This document shows, piece by piece, positions 26,366 to 35,784 of a stretch of DNA of 64,000 bases (positions are counted from its first letter, which is position 1; every line of letters begins with the position of its first letter). A program made the position numbers and the translations under genes. The stretch lies in NCBI RefSeq assembly GCF_002954405.1, contig NZ_MQWC01000005.1:124001-188000 (forward strand), in the 5' to 3' direction. The notes under the pieces were generated by a model, which was not told the origin of the DNA, did no database searches, and saw only the letters and a list, made by a program, of their open reading frames with translations. This stretch comes from Salinibacter sp. 10B. Lineage in GTDB: Bacteria > Bacteroidota > Rhodothermia > Rhodothermales > Salinibacteraceae.

Positions 26366-28936
26366 TCAGTCACTCTCTGGAGACGGAGGTCCCTCCTCCG
26401 TCGGCAGGTATAGTGTGACGCTCGTCCCGACATCGGACTCGCTTTCAATTTCAATCTCCCCACCGTGATCGTCGATAATTTTCTTCACGAGGGCCATTCC
26501 GAGTCCGGTGTCGTCCCGGGAGGAAAACCCCGGCTCGAAGAGGCGCTCCTGCTCGGCGGGAGTCATGCCGACGCCCGTATCCCGCACTTCCACAATTACG
26601 TAGTCACGCTGTCTTGTACTACCTTCAAGGTACAAGTCACGTGCCAACTGTGTGGAAATTGTCAACATCCCACCTTCAGACATTGCCTCGATGGCATTGG
26701 TGACCAAGTTCTCGACGACCGAACGCATTAGGTCTTGGTCCACTGGCACCGTAGGAAGATCGTCCTCGAACTGTCGCTCCATACCGATGTCAGGAGGAAG
26801 GTTCTGCTCGATGGTCTCGCTTACCCTTTCTAAAAACGCGCTCAGGTCTGTGGGCGCCCGCCGCAGGTCTTCTTTCCCCACGAACTTGAGCACATTCGTG
26901 GTCATTCGGCGAAGCGAGGAGATGCGCTCCTCGATGCGACCGGTGTAGGTGTCGAGCGTGTCAGCCAGTTCGGGAGCTTCTTCTTGATACGCCATCTGCA
27001 TGCGCTGGAGAGTGAGCAGAATGCTCGTGAGTGGATTTTTGAGGTCGTGTGCTACCCGCTGGGCCATCAGCCCCTGGGTCTGATACTCGTCAACTTCAGG
27101 GGTGACCGGATCCAGCCACACCAGCCAGTAGGGCCGTCCATTGCGCATGACCTCCAGCGGCGTGCACGTTATCGTAAACGCCTTCCCGTCGATCATCATC
27201 TCTTCGGGCTGCGGCCCTGTTCTCCTTCTTGCAAGTCGGTCAACGTAATCGGCAAGCTCGGGGGTTCTCTCCCGAAGATCCGTCCGGTCGGAGAGGCTCT
27301 CTTCGGAAAGCTCCGAAAGGACTGAAGGGGCCTCACTCATCCACTGAATTCCCGCACGGGGATGCACGAGCAAACAGGCCTGATCTGACATAGCGGCCGA
27401 CTGCTCGTAAATTGCTTCTCGGAGCCGAAATCGCTGGTATTGCCGCGTGCCGACGATTCCGACCCCGATGAGCGTAAGGACGCCTATCAGGATCCCGGCC
27501 GCCGGTCCGTATCGGTGCGCCCACCACCAGACATTCTCCATGGACCGGAAGTGTGCCATCGTTCCGCCCTGGACTATCGCGACAAGCGGAGGCCGCCCAA
27601 TACCAGTCTGAACGACTCTCCAGCCCCCCTCTTCTCGCGTTGAAGCAAGAACTGACAAATCTGCTCCGAGCCAAAGGGTGCCTTTTTCAGTGTGTACTAC
27701 AATCTCCTCCCGGCCATTGCCATTCAGGTCGGTGTGTAGTCGGACTGATCGGATCTTAGCCTCAATTGATTGGCGATGAACAACCTCAAACTGGTGATTG
27801 AGTACCTGAAGGGTTCCGTTTGCATCGCGTACAACGATCCGGTCACGTCCCTCAGGACCCAATGCTCCGACGTGGACCGACTGTAGAATTCGATTAGAGA
27901 TATGGCGCTTGATCGTCTCCCCCGTCGCAGGGTCGATCTGCCGGAGAGGACTTCTTGTCTGTCGGCCTGACCGTGGCACCCGAAGCGCCACGAATTCGGG
28001 TTGGCTGTCGCCATCGAGGTCACCGTGATCAAGCTCGACCGCCGAAAACGTCTCTCCTATCTCTCGACTCCACTCCACTCGGGGCGAAGCTCCAACCTCG
28101 ATTGTCCCGAGATACGCCCGGTCGTCCCTCATCCCTCCAGCTTCTGCGCCGTTGTTCGTCGCTATTGTACCAAAAACCCACTCCAGCACTGCATCCTTAT
28201 CGGCATCTCCAAAATAGAGATTATTCTGGACCAATCCGCCAATCCGTTGTTGTCCCACCTGCCGTCCCTCAGGGTACGTATGGACCCAGACGCCACGGGG
28301 CTGCCGGGCATATCCTGTCTTGAAGAAAGACACCAGCTCCGGCTTCCGATCACCTACCACGTCCGCCAGCCGAATGTAAGCCCCTCGCAAATCCCATTGA
28401 ATCGTGCCCCCGGACTCCCGCCGCGGCTCTCCAGACAGCACGTGAAAACGACGAAGTTTCTCTCCGTCCGCCGCCACTACATTGTAGAAAAGCGAATCTT
28501 CCCGGACGACGGCAGCGACAATCTCTAAATTTCCGTTCTGCGTCAGGTCCAGAAACTGAAGAGAGACAATCCGCCCCGCAAAGTGCACCTGATCCATTGC
28601 CCGTCCCCTAATGGACTTGATGATCACAGACTCCTTTTGCCCGTTGGGCAGTTGACCCTTTCTAACCCGTTCGTCACGCCCATCGCCATCGAGATCAACG
28701 GGACGGTAGGTAGCCTTTTGACCGACCGGCTTCAACCGTGTTGGATGCACGTCAGAGTCGTAGGGAGAAAAACAACCACCAATGAGAAACCCGAAGACAC
28801 CCAGTACGAGCCAGAGACGAAAGATTCTCACAGCAGGGTGCAGAGTGCAATTGGAGAAAGCTAACTCTCTTATGTAGAAGATCCGTTTTGTAGAAGGCGA
28901 GTTTCGATCTGCAACGGGAAATTTACCTCCTAGCAA
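26366..28936 (-). CDS. FG-GAP-type sensor histidine kinase
   Basis: An 856-residue protein. A signal-like segment (LWLVLGVFGFLIGGC) near residue 50 suggests export, and a GTG at 28831 would be a shorter start (VRIFRLWLVLG). The long N-terminal half has repeats of the FG-GAP/VCBS kind (DLDGDGRDERV, DLDGDSQPEFVALR, DLNGNGREEIVV). A transmembrane helix (AAGILIGVLTLIGVGIVG) precedes a PAS-like region and a HisKA domain (RVAHDLKNPLTSILLTLQRM). A HATPase domain ends it (VVENLVTNAIEAM, DTGVGMTPAEQERLF, GLGMALVKKI). It would sense an extracellular ligand through the FG-GAP propeller and phosphorylate the NtrC-type partner. Confidence 0.9.
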   Translation of the reverse strand: MLGGKFPVADRNSPSTKRIFYIRELAFSNCTLHPAVRIFRLWLVLGVFGFLIGGCFSPYDSDVHPTRLKPVGQKATYRPVDLDGDGRDERVRKGQLPNGQKESVIIKSIRGRAMDQVHFAGRIVSLQFLDLTQNGNLEIVAAVVREDSLFYNVVAADGEKLRRFHVLSGEPRRESGGTIQWDLRGAYIRLADVVGDRKPELVSFFKTGYARQPRGVWVHTYPEGRQVGQQRIGGLVQNNLYFGDADKDAVLEWVFGTIATNNGAEAGGMRDDRAYLGTIEVGASPRVEWSREIGETFSAVELDHGDLDGDSQPEFVALRVPRSGRQTRSPLRQIDPATGETIKRHISNRILQSVHVGALGPEGRDRIVVRDANGTLQVLNHQFEVVHRQSIEAKIRSVRLHTDLNGNGREEIVVHTEKGTLWLGADLSVLASTREEGGWRVVQTGIGRPPLVAIVQGGTMAHFRSMENVWWWAHRYGPAAGILIGVLTLIGVGIVGTRQYQRFRLREAIYEQSAAMSDQACLLVHPRAGIQWMSEAPSVLSELSEESLSDRTDLRERTPELADYVDRLARRRTGPQPEEMMIDGKAFTITCTPLEVMRNGRPYWLVWLDPVTPEVDEYQTQGLMAQRVAHDLKNPLTSILLTLQRMQMAYQEEAPELADTLDTYTGRIEERISSLRRMTTNVLKFVGKEDLRRAPTDLSAFLERVSETIEQNLPPDIGMERQFEDDLPTVPVDQDLMRSVVENLVTNAIEAMSEGGMLTISTQLARDLYLEGSTRQRDYVIVEVRDTGVGMTPAEQERLFEPGFSSRDDTGLGMALVKKIIDDHGGEIEIESESDVGTSVTLYLPTEEGPPSPESD

Positions 28937-29530
28937 GGAGGCTGTGTTCGGTCTTTTGCCTAAAGAGTATAGAGTGTATTCCTAAACAAACTTATATATC
29001 TAGAGGAGTCTAATCAGTCCCCACCGCTCAACCCAAAATAACCGATAAACCGCGTGGTTATCGGATGGGAAAGTTACTTACAAAGCTGTTTTGGGAGTGT
29101 CCTCGACGTTCTAACTGATCAAATTCGTTTGTAACTGAAAAGAACCGAGTTCTGAAGCCAATCAACCTCACGTGAGCAAGTGTCAAGGGCCAAAACCTGC
29201 CGCTCGCCGTTTGCTAACCGAAAGTGGTCACCTGAATTCGCCAGTTGCGTCTATTCCGAAAGCCCCTGGTAGCGGAAACGGCTGATTCGCAAACGCAGAG
29301 CTGCAAGATAGCGAATGTGGGAAAAACAGCCGGTTGGACCTTTAGTCCTCAACGGCGGCGGACGGTACCCGGTACTTTTGATTCGGACCGCTGGGAACCT
29401 GCAGCTGTGTGCGCTCCAGAGTCCCACTTTCAATCATTGGCTTCACGTGAGAAGGTATCAGGTATCGCCGTCCCCGTCCCAAATACTGGGCCAGCTCCAC
29501 AGCCGAAAGGAGGCGTTACTGGCACAACTG
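28937..29530. other. Gap without a supported gene
   Basis: It contains a small dyad at 29039-29067 (CCGATAA..GTTATCGG), related in wording to the CCGATAA part of the repeats at 8640 and 10010. A weak frame (29245-29535) has no family. Nothing else is seen. Confidence 0.35.
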
Positions 29531-29775
29531 CCTGATCACTTCTCGAAGCGTTTCGGGAGACGCCTTGTCTTTTAATCCATCGACAGCACCTCTCTGGCTC
29601 GTTCGGAAGTGGCTGGAGGGCAGCTTTTGGACTTACCTGTTCAGCCTGTTCACTTTGGCTCCCGGCTTGTGGACTCTCCGCCTCAGCTTGTTCACTCTCA
29701 CCCGCAGCCTGTGCAGTTTCCTGACTGAGATTTGGAGATTCCTTCCTAGCTCGACTTTGGCCTTATGCGGTGTAG
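29531..29775. repeat. Second copy of the linker-encoding segment (16718-16970)
   Basis: It shares long identical stretches with 16718-16970, such as CTCGAAGCGTTTCGGGAGAC and CAGCCTGTTCACTTTGGCTC. It encodes on the minus strand the same PQAGSQSEQAEQ linker, but with stops, so it is a dead fragment. It ends at the point where the next relic begins. Confidence 0.75.
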
Positions 29776-29818
29776 GAGAGTGCGCGATGGAGTCGTTCAA
29801 ACAACTCCGCAGGGATTT

Positions 29819-30196
29819 TCAACATACCAGTCGGTAGTCCCGGCCCGAATAATGTTCTCGTTGCCGTTTCAACAATAGGATCCGAATGACTGCCAGCGCG
29901 TCGCTGAAGCTGGAACGTGGCTTTTCACACCAGGCGTCTCGTTGGACTTCAAGTGCGCCGGTCCGTGACAGCCGGTCCGCCATCAGCGTCACCAGGGAGA
30001 AGAGGCCCCAAGGTTTGGCACGTCCTACCACGTGCAGGGCCGCCGTGACGGTGCGGACTCGTACCGCCAGGAGGGCTCCGACGAGGAGCACCAGCGCCCA
30101 CCGGACCGATTTGGGGAAAAGGGAACGAAACGGTATCATCACCGGAGCAAGTTCGGGAGGCAGCATAGTGCAATCGGTAGCATTGTTTAACGGCAA
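29819..30196 (-). pseudogene. DDE transposase relic with internal deletion
   Basis: A single 125-codon frame that joins an N-terminal part (LPPELAPVMIPFRSLFPKSVRWALVLLVGALLAVRVRTVTAALHVVGRAK) directly to a C-terminal part (WGLFSLVTLMADRLSRTGALEVQRDAWCEKPRSSFSDALAVIRILL). These are the two ends of a family of DDE endonuclease transposases (start 'VGALLA..RTVTAALRV.GR', end 'FSDALAVIRR.LW'). The catalytic middle, about 300 codons, is gone. Confidence 0.7.
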
Positions 30197-30458
30197 AGCT
30201 ACCGGCCTACGCTGTCTCTCGTCTTGTGCTCAGATGGCCAAAGTCGAGCTAAGAAGAGGGATTGGTGGGAATCGTTGGCACTATGAGAACCGGGAGAAAG
30301 GTGTCATGAGTCTCTCCGGATCGGATAAGTAGCTTTTTGACCCCGGATCAGACGTCAAGGTCGAAGGTCGGCAGAGCCCAAACGGACCGATTTGCGATGC
30401 CTCGAATATTCCCCAAACGCCTCTCCTTCGCAGACACTGGAGACAGTCTCTGATCCAC

Positions 30459-31088
30459 ATGAGTCAACTTGAGTACCTCGTCGCTCTCATCTCTATCATC
30501 GTCGGCTTAGGCATCACCGATCTCGCCCAAAGCCTTCGAGAACTGGTTCGACCGAGCCGACCCGTCCGATGGCACTGGCTGCCTCTCCTCTGGGCCGTAA
30601 ACATGGTTCTCATTGTTCTGCAGTTGTGGTGGATCTCTTTTCGTCTTCTGCAACTTGAACTGTTTGCCAACGCCTTGGCCTTCCTCCCAGTCCTGCTTCT
30701 CTTCACTGGATTGTACTTGGCCTCTGCCTTTGCGCTTCCGGATCTGAGATGGGGGCCCTCTACCTCCGTCTCCAATTCAAAACCCTCGGTCGAGGAGCAA
30801 TTAAATCTGGAAGACTTCTATTTTTCAAGGGGGCACCGACGGTGGTTTTTTGGGACGCTGGTCGGGACGGTACTTATCGGACAGGCCGTGGTCGTTCCTC
30901 TGAATCTCGCTCGAGGGGAGGTTACCCCCCTTCAGGTTGTATCTTCTCTCGCACAGAACGGAGTATTGGTTGCCTTTCTGGCGTACTTGGTTTTCACGAA
31001 GAGCCGATGGGCTCACACTTGCGGGGCTCTTCTTGTATTCGGTGCGCTTGTCTTCACGCTATGGTCAGGGGTCCCCGCACTTGGCTGA
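30459..31088 (+). CDS. Integral membrane protein of unknown function
   Basis: A 209-residue protein with six likely transmembrane helices. The first begins at residue 8 (LVALISIIVGLGITDLAQSL). Others are LLWAVNMVLIVLQLWWISF, ALAFLPVLLLFTGLYLASAFAL, FFGTLVGTVLIGQAVVVPL, VVSSLAQNGVLVAFLAYLVF and TCGALLVFGALVFTLW. This start and the FGITDL-like pattern are common among uncharacterised bacterial membrane proteins. It has no partner and lies among IS relics, but the frame is clean. Confidence 0.7.
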   Translation: MSQLEYLVALISIIVGLGITDLAQSLRELVRPSRPVRWHWLPLLWAVNMVLIVLQLWWISFRLLQLELFANALAFLPVLLLFTGLYLASAFALPDLRWGPSTSVSNSKPSVEEQLNLEDFYFSRGHRRWFFGTLVGTVLIGQAVVVPLNLARGEVTPLQVVSSLAQNGVLVAFLAYLVFTKSRWAHTCGALLVFGALVFTLWSGVPALG

Positions 31089-31204
31089 GATCGGGGAATC
31101 AAGTGCACGAGCCATCTATTCAGTTAGGTCTTTCCGTGAAAGTCCTCGGGCAATCAAGGCAGGTCCTCGCTTTGCAGAAAAGAACCGGACGCCGTTGGCG
31201 AATC

Positions 31205-31800
31205 ATGCGGGGTCTAGAGAGCCGGACACTCAAGCCCGAGTTTTTCGAGGTCGTTCCTCCAGAGACCGCTTCGGTCGCGAAGGCCGCCCTTCCACGAGGG
31301 AATCCTTATCTTCAGATCCGAGACGGACTGGGGCCGATCTACCGAGATGAGGACTTCGCCGAGCTGTATTCTCACCGCGGACCGCCAGCCTATCCGCAGG
31401 GGGCGCTTGGCTCTTGTCACGGTCTTTCAGTACATGGAGAATCTCTCCGTCCGACAAAAGGCTGTTCGCGCTCGCCTGGATTGGAAGTATGCCCTCGGGC
31501 TGGCGCTAATCGATTCGGGCTTCGAACGCACGGTCCTGTGCGAGTTTCGGCGCCGTCTGGTTCGAGCAGGAGCCGGCCCCTTTTGCTGGATCGACTGGAA
31601 ATCGGAAGAGTCAAAGGAGTGGCGACAAGGAAGATTTATCGGCAAGGTTGGCATCTGCAAAGAGTGCTCAAGTAGGCGCTTCGTTTCAGGACTGCACGAT
31701 GCAGCATTTTACGTGGCCACTCTCAGGCAAGGAGACTCGCGAGAGACCCTCCGACCTCAAGGCCTTGCTGAACGCGCCCAACGGAAGCCCCGAAGTTGAA
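31205..31800 (+). pseudogene. IS1182-type transposase relic, second lineage
   Basis: LKPEFFEVVPPETASVAKAALPRGNPYLQIRDGLGPIYRDEDFAELY, then in another frame RRGRLALVTVFQYMENLSVRQKAVRARLDWKYALGLALIDSGFERTVLCEFRRRLV. This is the N-terminal third of an IS1182-family transposase, but a different subtype from 14959 (which has YPDCGQPAYAP). No terminal repeats are seen. Downstream to about 31914 is an unassigned open frame. Confidence 0.75.
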
Positions 31801-31958
31801 GGGTATGCTGAGCCGGGAACCTACACTCTCCAAACGGCGCTCGACTGGACTGTTAACGATCGGGAGGTAGAAAAGAACCTCGAAGCTGATGTCGAGATTG
31901 TTGACCAGAAGTGAAGTTACCTAGGGTTCCGTTCTTATAGGCAGCCTCTTCCCGCCGT

Positions 31959-32360
31959 TCACTCGAGAAAGTCATTCGGATGAACGGCCGTTTCTGGGAG
32001 CGCCTCCAGAACTTCTCCATCATGAGTGATAAGGGGGACGTCCAGCTGCTGGGCGAGGGCCGCGTAGTGGGAGGCGTAGGCTGAACAGCCCGACTGGGTA
32101 GCCAGACGAAGCACCTCCGTTGGGGCCACATCATAGCTCCGTCCCCCGATCAGGTCCTCGGCCAGATCAATGTGTTGGATCGCCAGATCCAGGTCAAACT
32201 CTCCTTGCCGAACGTGAAGCCAGAGGACGTTCAAGAACTCCGCACGCCAGAGCAACGGTGCAGCCCACTCCGGATCCCTCTGCCGAACCTGTATCGCCTT
32301 TTCGGTAAACTCTCCTTCGATCGTGAAGTAGCTGATGAGGGTATTGTCGGCAACGATCAT
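31959..32360 (-). CDS. PIN-domain toxin
   Basis: A 133-residue PIN protein: MIVADNTLISYFTIEGEFTEKA, AEFLNVLWLHVRQGEFD, SAYASHYAALAQQLDVPLITHDGEVL. The first block normally reads ADTN; here it is ADNT, keeping the Asp but swapping the next two residues. The rest, including the Y..HYAALA and D at LITHD, is present. It follows the FitA-like antitoxin by 41 bp on the same strand. Activity is likely but not certain. Confidence 0.8.
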   Translation of the reverse strand: MIVADNTLISYFTIEGEFTEKAIQVRQRDPEWAAPLLWRAEFLNVLWLHVRQGEFDLDLAIQHIDLAEDLIGGRSYDVAPTEVLRLATQSGCSAYASHYAALAQQLDVPLITHDGEVLEALPETAVHPNDFLE

Positions 32361-32401
32361 CGACTGTGCAGATGTGAAGTAAGAAAGCCAAAGGAAGCCC
32401 G

Positions 32402-32641
32402 TTACGCCCTTCCTCGCCGGAGGGCCTCCCGGCGCTTCTCTTCGGTAAGGCGAGTCGGGGTTCGGTCTCGGAGCCGTTTAGCACGCTGGAGGAGCTCTTC
32501 CTCAGGAGTAGCGCGTTCCCCAAGGGCCCGCTCCAGAAGCACCGTCACCTCCGAGGCGATCGAGCGCCGATTGGCGTGGGCCTGAGACTTGAGCTTTTCG
32601 TAGAGGGAGTCTGGTAGATCCTTGACGGTTAGGTTCGCCAT
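32402..32641 (-). CDS. FitA-like RHH antitoxin
   Basis: A 79-residue RHH antitoxin: MANLTVKDLPDSLYEKLKSQAHANRRSIASEVTVLLERAL in pattern, then a basic tail with EEKRREALRRGRA. The MANLTVKDLPD start is typical of FitA/VapB types paired with PIN toxins. A repeated ATGCAT motif (GCATTATGCATGTAAAATGCATG) at 32713-32735 lies about 75-95 bp upstream of the start and could be its operator. Confidence 0.85.
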   Translation of the reverse strand: MANLTVKDLPDSLYEKLKSQAHANRRSIASEVTVLLERALGERATPEEELLQRAKRLRDRTPTRLTEEKRREALRRGRA

Positions 32642-32784
32642 AATCAGATCGGTCTATTCCGAGAGATTGAGTTTGGGCGTTCTCCCTAAACTACCTTTAA
32701 TGGGGTCGCTCATGCATTATGCATGTAAAATGCATGTAGACTGATACAGTTCGAGGCTCTGGCCCGTCGACTTGGATGGCTCAC

Positions 32785-32940
32785 TCAGCGCCTGCGCTCT
32801 CCCTCCGGCCCGACGTACCGATACAAGGTCGCCTTTGAGATCCCAAACCGCTCGCAGACGTCGGCGGTGGAGACTCCTTCGTCATTCAGGAGGGCCTGCA
32901 CCTGAGGAATGTCCTCCTCATCCAGTGAGCGCGGCCTCCC
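32785..32940 (-). pseudogene. Serine resolvase/invertase C-terminal relic
   Basis: Read on the minus strand: GRPRSLDEEDIPQVQALLNDEGVSTADVCERFGISKATLYRYVGPEGE and a stop. This is the HTH_7-type DNA-binding end of Hin/Tn3 resolvases, with the GRPRSL linker and the GISKATLYRYV recognition helix. A stop lies directly before GRPRSL, and the catalytic domain is absent. It abuts an integrase tail on the plus strand. Confidence 0.75.
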
Positions 32941-33020
32941 TCACCCCCTTCCTCGCTCCCAAACGGCACATCAAGGAGCACTCCGGCCACGCCTCGTAGG
33001 AAACGTTCAACTTTTGTCGT
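32941..33020 (+). repeat. Integrase 3'-end copy 5 (short)
   Basis: CGGCACATCAAGGAGCACTC then CGGCCACGCCTCGTAGGAAA, encoding RHIKEHSGHAS-stop, then ETFN. It matches the part of the integrase just before the catalytic Tyr. The last part (QDNPA..IGL) is missing. It is the only copy outside 12-19.4 kb. Confidence 0.7.
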
Positions 33021-33032
33021 GAAGAACGCGGG

Positions 33033-34514
33033 CTAGAACAGATATGTCGCCCGAAGGCCAACATGTGTCATCGCCTGCCCTGCGGGAGTCTGTCGGAGAA
33101 ATTCCCCAGTCAGGAAGTGGCTCGCCTCGACTGCGACATTCACGTGCCGCCCTGCGTCCCAGCGGAGCAATAGCTCAGGCATTCCACCCACAAACCGCGC
33201 CTTCGCAGATGGAGAACGGCGGAGCGGAGCGCCCCAGATGGCATAAATTCCGTCCGTTGGCCGCAGGCGCCAAAAGAGATGTCCCCGCAACTGAACGTGG
33301 AGATTCGAGTGTGGTCGGACGCCGAGAAACGGGCGCAGATTGACTAAGTTGCCCGGTCCCATTCGGCTGCCGGCACCGGTGAAACGGCCCGAGGGATACG
33401 GAGCAGCGAAGGTTTCCAGGGCGTCTGTGCTGCCAGCGTCGCCACTGCTGATGTCGGTAAGTAGACCAATTTCAGGCCGGCCTGCAGCCCCCGGAACTCG
33501 ATAAGCAACGCGTCCCCCAAGTGTCCAGGCCCGGATCGGTCCCTCCGCTGTGCCTCCCTGACTCTCGGGCGGTGCGTTGAGATGATAGTGCCCGAATTGA
33601 GCGGTCCCCTCCAGGTCGTACTGCAGTTGACCCACCGTCCCGTACCCACGCGCTCCAACCGTGTGTCGGGTCGCCTGCAGGCCGGGCTGTTGAGGCGACG
33701 GCGCGCGCCTCGTGCCGAAGTAATACAGAGAAATGGAGGGGCTACTCGCCCGGGTTCGACGCAGGTACGTCCCCCAGAGGGTGCGTCCCCGCATCCAGCC
33801 ATTATCCAGTGCTCCGGGCAGCGATTCGGTCGGCTTGGCCGCGAATGCATCCACGCGCCAGCGGCGCCCCTCGTAGCGGGCCAGTACCGCATCAAATCCA
33901 AGACGCACGTTCGGCCCTTCACGGGCCGCAATCATCCGCCCGGCCCCGTAGTGCAGTTCCTGTCGCCCCAGGCGAAGGAGCCACTCCCGCTCCGGCGACC
34001 GTGCAAACCCAACCTCCAGGAATGCCTGGTTGACGCCCAGTCGGTCACGGGACGGCGGGTACACGGGTCCGTCCCGCCCCGCAATGAGGCCGCTTTTGAG
34101 CTGCGCGAACCCTCGCCCCCACAGCCCATTCGGCGCTCCGCCCGCTGTAAGCGAGCCGTGCAGCATGAAGCGCTGGAGCAGATAACCATCCTGGGCTGGC
34201 CCTGCGCCCCACCCTTCGTTCCTGTACCATCGTCCGTACGATCGGGCCTCCCCCCCGATCGTCAAGAACGTCTTCGAGGCATGCAAGAGAGGAATGTACT
34301 TGAGAGAGGCCAGTTCGTCTTCCTCTCCGGACAGGGCGCCCCAGGTTTCTTCCTGACGAAGAAGGCGGAAGCTCGGCCGCTCTTGCGTTGCCTTCTTTGC
34401 GTCGAGGCTGTCTCGGGCTGGGTCGGCTTGCCCCTGTCCATTGGCCGGGCCAACCAGGAAAACCATCCAGAATGCACTGCCCAGTAGAAGAATCGGTCGA
34501 AGTTGCGAGTGCAT
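33033..34514 (-). CDS. Alginate-export-type outer-membrane porin
   Basis: 493 residues from the ATG at 34514, chosen because it puts a signal peptide at the start (LRPILLLGSAFWMVFLVGPANGQ). An Alg_E-like beta-barrel follows: repeated aromatic strands such as ASKTFLTIGGEARSYGRWYRNEGWG, YLLQRFMLHGSL, LLRLGRQELHYGAGRMI, AYRVPGAAGRPEIGLLTDISSGD and LRGHLFWRL, with a terminal aromatic residue (RATYLF). Such proteins let sugars or other small acids pass the outer membrane. An in-frame start at 34901 exists but only adds basic, non-signal sequence. No partner genes are seen. Substrate unknown. Confidence 0.8.
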   Translation of the reverse strand: MHSQLRPILLLGSAFWMVFLVGPANGQGQADPARDSLDAKKATQERPSFRLLRQEETWGALSGEEDELASLKYIPLLHASKTFLTIGGEARSYGRWYRNEGWGAGPAQDGYLLQRFMLHGSLTAGGAPNGLWGRGFAQLKSGLIAGRDGPVYPPSRDRLGVNQAFLEVGFARSPEREWLLRLGRQELHYGAGRMIAAREGPNVRLGFDAVLARYEGRRWRVDAFAAKPTESLPGALDNGWMRGRTLWGTYLRRTRASSPSISLYYFGTRRAPSPQQPGLQATRHTVGARGYGTVGQLQYDLEGTAQFGHYHLNAPPESQGGTAEGPIRAWTLGGRVAYRVPGAAGRPEIGLLTDISSGDAGSTDALETFAAPYPSGRFTGAGSRMGPGNLVNLRPFLGVRPHSNLHVQLRGHLFWRLRPTDGIYAIWGAPLRRSPSAKARFVGGMPELLLRWDAGRHVNVAVEASHFLTGEFLRQTPAGQAMTHVGLRATYLF

Positions 34515-34684
34515 AGCGCTTGGCTGTGTCTTCTGAAAGAGACAATGATCGATGTTCGAGAAGAACCGAAAAAACGGAAGCGTCCCCGCCCCGCCCTCGG
34601 GCGGGTCGCTTCCAAAGGGGCAGGCGCCCGTGCTAACGGGAAATGTCCACGCCGTACGGATCGGGGACGCCTTTCCCTGGACCG

Positions 34685-35104
34685 CTACGCTCCTGCTGAA
34701 GCTGGAGCGTCCTCTTTGGCGACGGGCTCTTTGTTCGGGCCCAGGCTGAGCGGACCGGTCCCTTCCGCGATCACCATCACGAGCCCGCCAATGATCGCCA
34801 CGTTCTTGAGGAAGTGGAGGAGCTGCTGCTGGTCGCCGAGATTCATGTGGAAGACGAGCGTCGCGACCGCCAGGAACCCGGTGAGCAGGAACGCAGCCCA
34901 ACGCGCCCTCAGGCCGAAGAGTAGCGCCAGCCCGCCTCCGAGCTCGGTGACAATCGCGCCGAGAAGAAGCGGGCCGGTCATCGGCAATCCGTAGGCCGAC
35001 ATGTAAGCCTGCGTGCCAGCAGGGTCAGCGATCTTCGTCGCCGCACTGCCGAGAAAGATGACCGAGAGAAGAATGCGTCCGATGTCGAGTGTGTAGCGCT
35101 TCAT
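34685..35104 (-). CDS. DoxX-family membrane protein
   Basis: A 139-residue protein with four transmembrane helices: IGRILLSVIFLGSAATKIADP, LLLGAIVTELGGGLALLFGL, WAAFLLTGFLAVATLVFH and VAIIGGLVMVIAEG. The GSAATKIADP and GGG..LL.G patterns are DoxX/DoxD-type. DoxX proteins are linked to quinone or thiol redox in the membrane. A tandem MarR-type operator (35201-35229) lies about 100 bp upstream, so it likely belongs to the MarR-controlled cluster to its right. Confidence 0.85.
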   Translation of the reverse strand: MKRYTLDIGRILLSVIFLGSAATKIADPAGTQAYMSAYGLPMTGPLLLGAIVTELGGGLALLFGLRARWAAFLLTGFLAVATLVFHMNLGDQQQLLHFLKNVAIIGGLVMVIAEGTGPLSLGPNKEPVAKEDAPASAGA

Positions 35105-35200
35105 AGCTGTAAAGGGATTGAGTGTAGAGAGTACGCTTCTGATGTAGAGGCCGGACTGAGCCCGTCGGCCTCGCTGTCGCCGCTTCGATAAAGAGATTCA

Positions 35201-35229
35201 GTTCAACAGTGAACCGTTTAACATCAAAC
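35201..35229. promoter_or_regulatory. Tandem 14-bp dyad, site A (upstream of doxX)
   Basis: GTTCAACAGTGAAC (35201-35214) and GTTTAACATCAAAC (35216-35229), 1 bp apart. It lies 97 bp upstream of the DoxX start. It matches the consensus GTTYAAYRTNRAAC seen in sites B, C and D. Confidence 0.75.
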
Positions 35230-35434
35230 TATTGATCTAAACAAAGATTTAGCCATTCCGCCCTTCGAGAGGCGTCCACGTCCGGCCGCTGTCGCCAGTA
35301 TAGCTGCTGGCCGGACGGACCAGTCGTGCTTTTCATGAGAGCATCGATGACAAGGAGGACGGTCCCGATCCGACACCGGCGTCTAGGCGGCCGACGCTCC
35401 GGTGCCCGACCATCTCGTTGCCCTACTATATACA

Positions 35435-35463
35435 TTTCAATGTCGAACAGTTCAATATAAAAC
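35435..35463. promoter_or_regulatory. Tandem 14-bp dyad, site B (in the doxX-SDR gap)
   Basis: TTTCAATGTCGAAC (35435-35448) and GTTCAATATAAAAC (35450-35463), 1 bp apart. No gene starts nearby that I can support, so it may be an auxiliary site or belong to a lost gene. The remainder of the 35105-35908 gap holds no gene apart from an alternative SDR start at 35819. Confidence 0.65.
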
Positions 35464-35784
35464 TGTCTTTTCAAATGCACTGCATATTCTTGCTTTTGAG
35501 TACAGTGATGCCTGCCCCCTCGCCCCTATTCTTCAGTATTCTGCGTCTGTGCAGATTCTACGCGTGATTCCCCAAATGACAGCACGCGTGCACTCCCCTA
35601 CGCACACGCGAGATGCATATAAAGCCATCCGGAGAAGCACACCCGCTGGATCAATTGGGACTCGTTGATGCGGGAGATTTCTCGTCTGAATTCTCCTACT
35701 CGAGAAAATTAGGCAGCCTATACACGCCCCTCCCCTTCCTCATTCCTCTGAGCACGGCTTCTGTAAACCCATCGTGAATCAATA

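Noticed and set aside
33582-34487. A 301-codon plus-strand frame
   Set aside because: Antisense of the porin gene; no signal or family.
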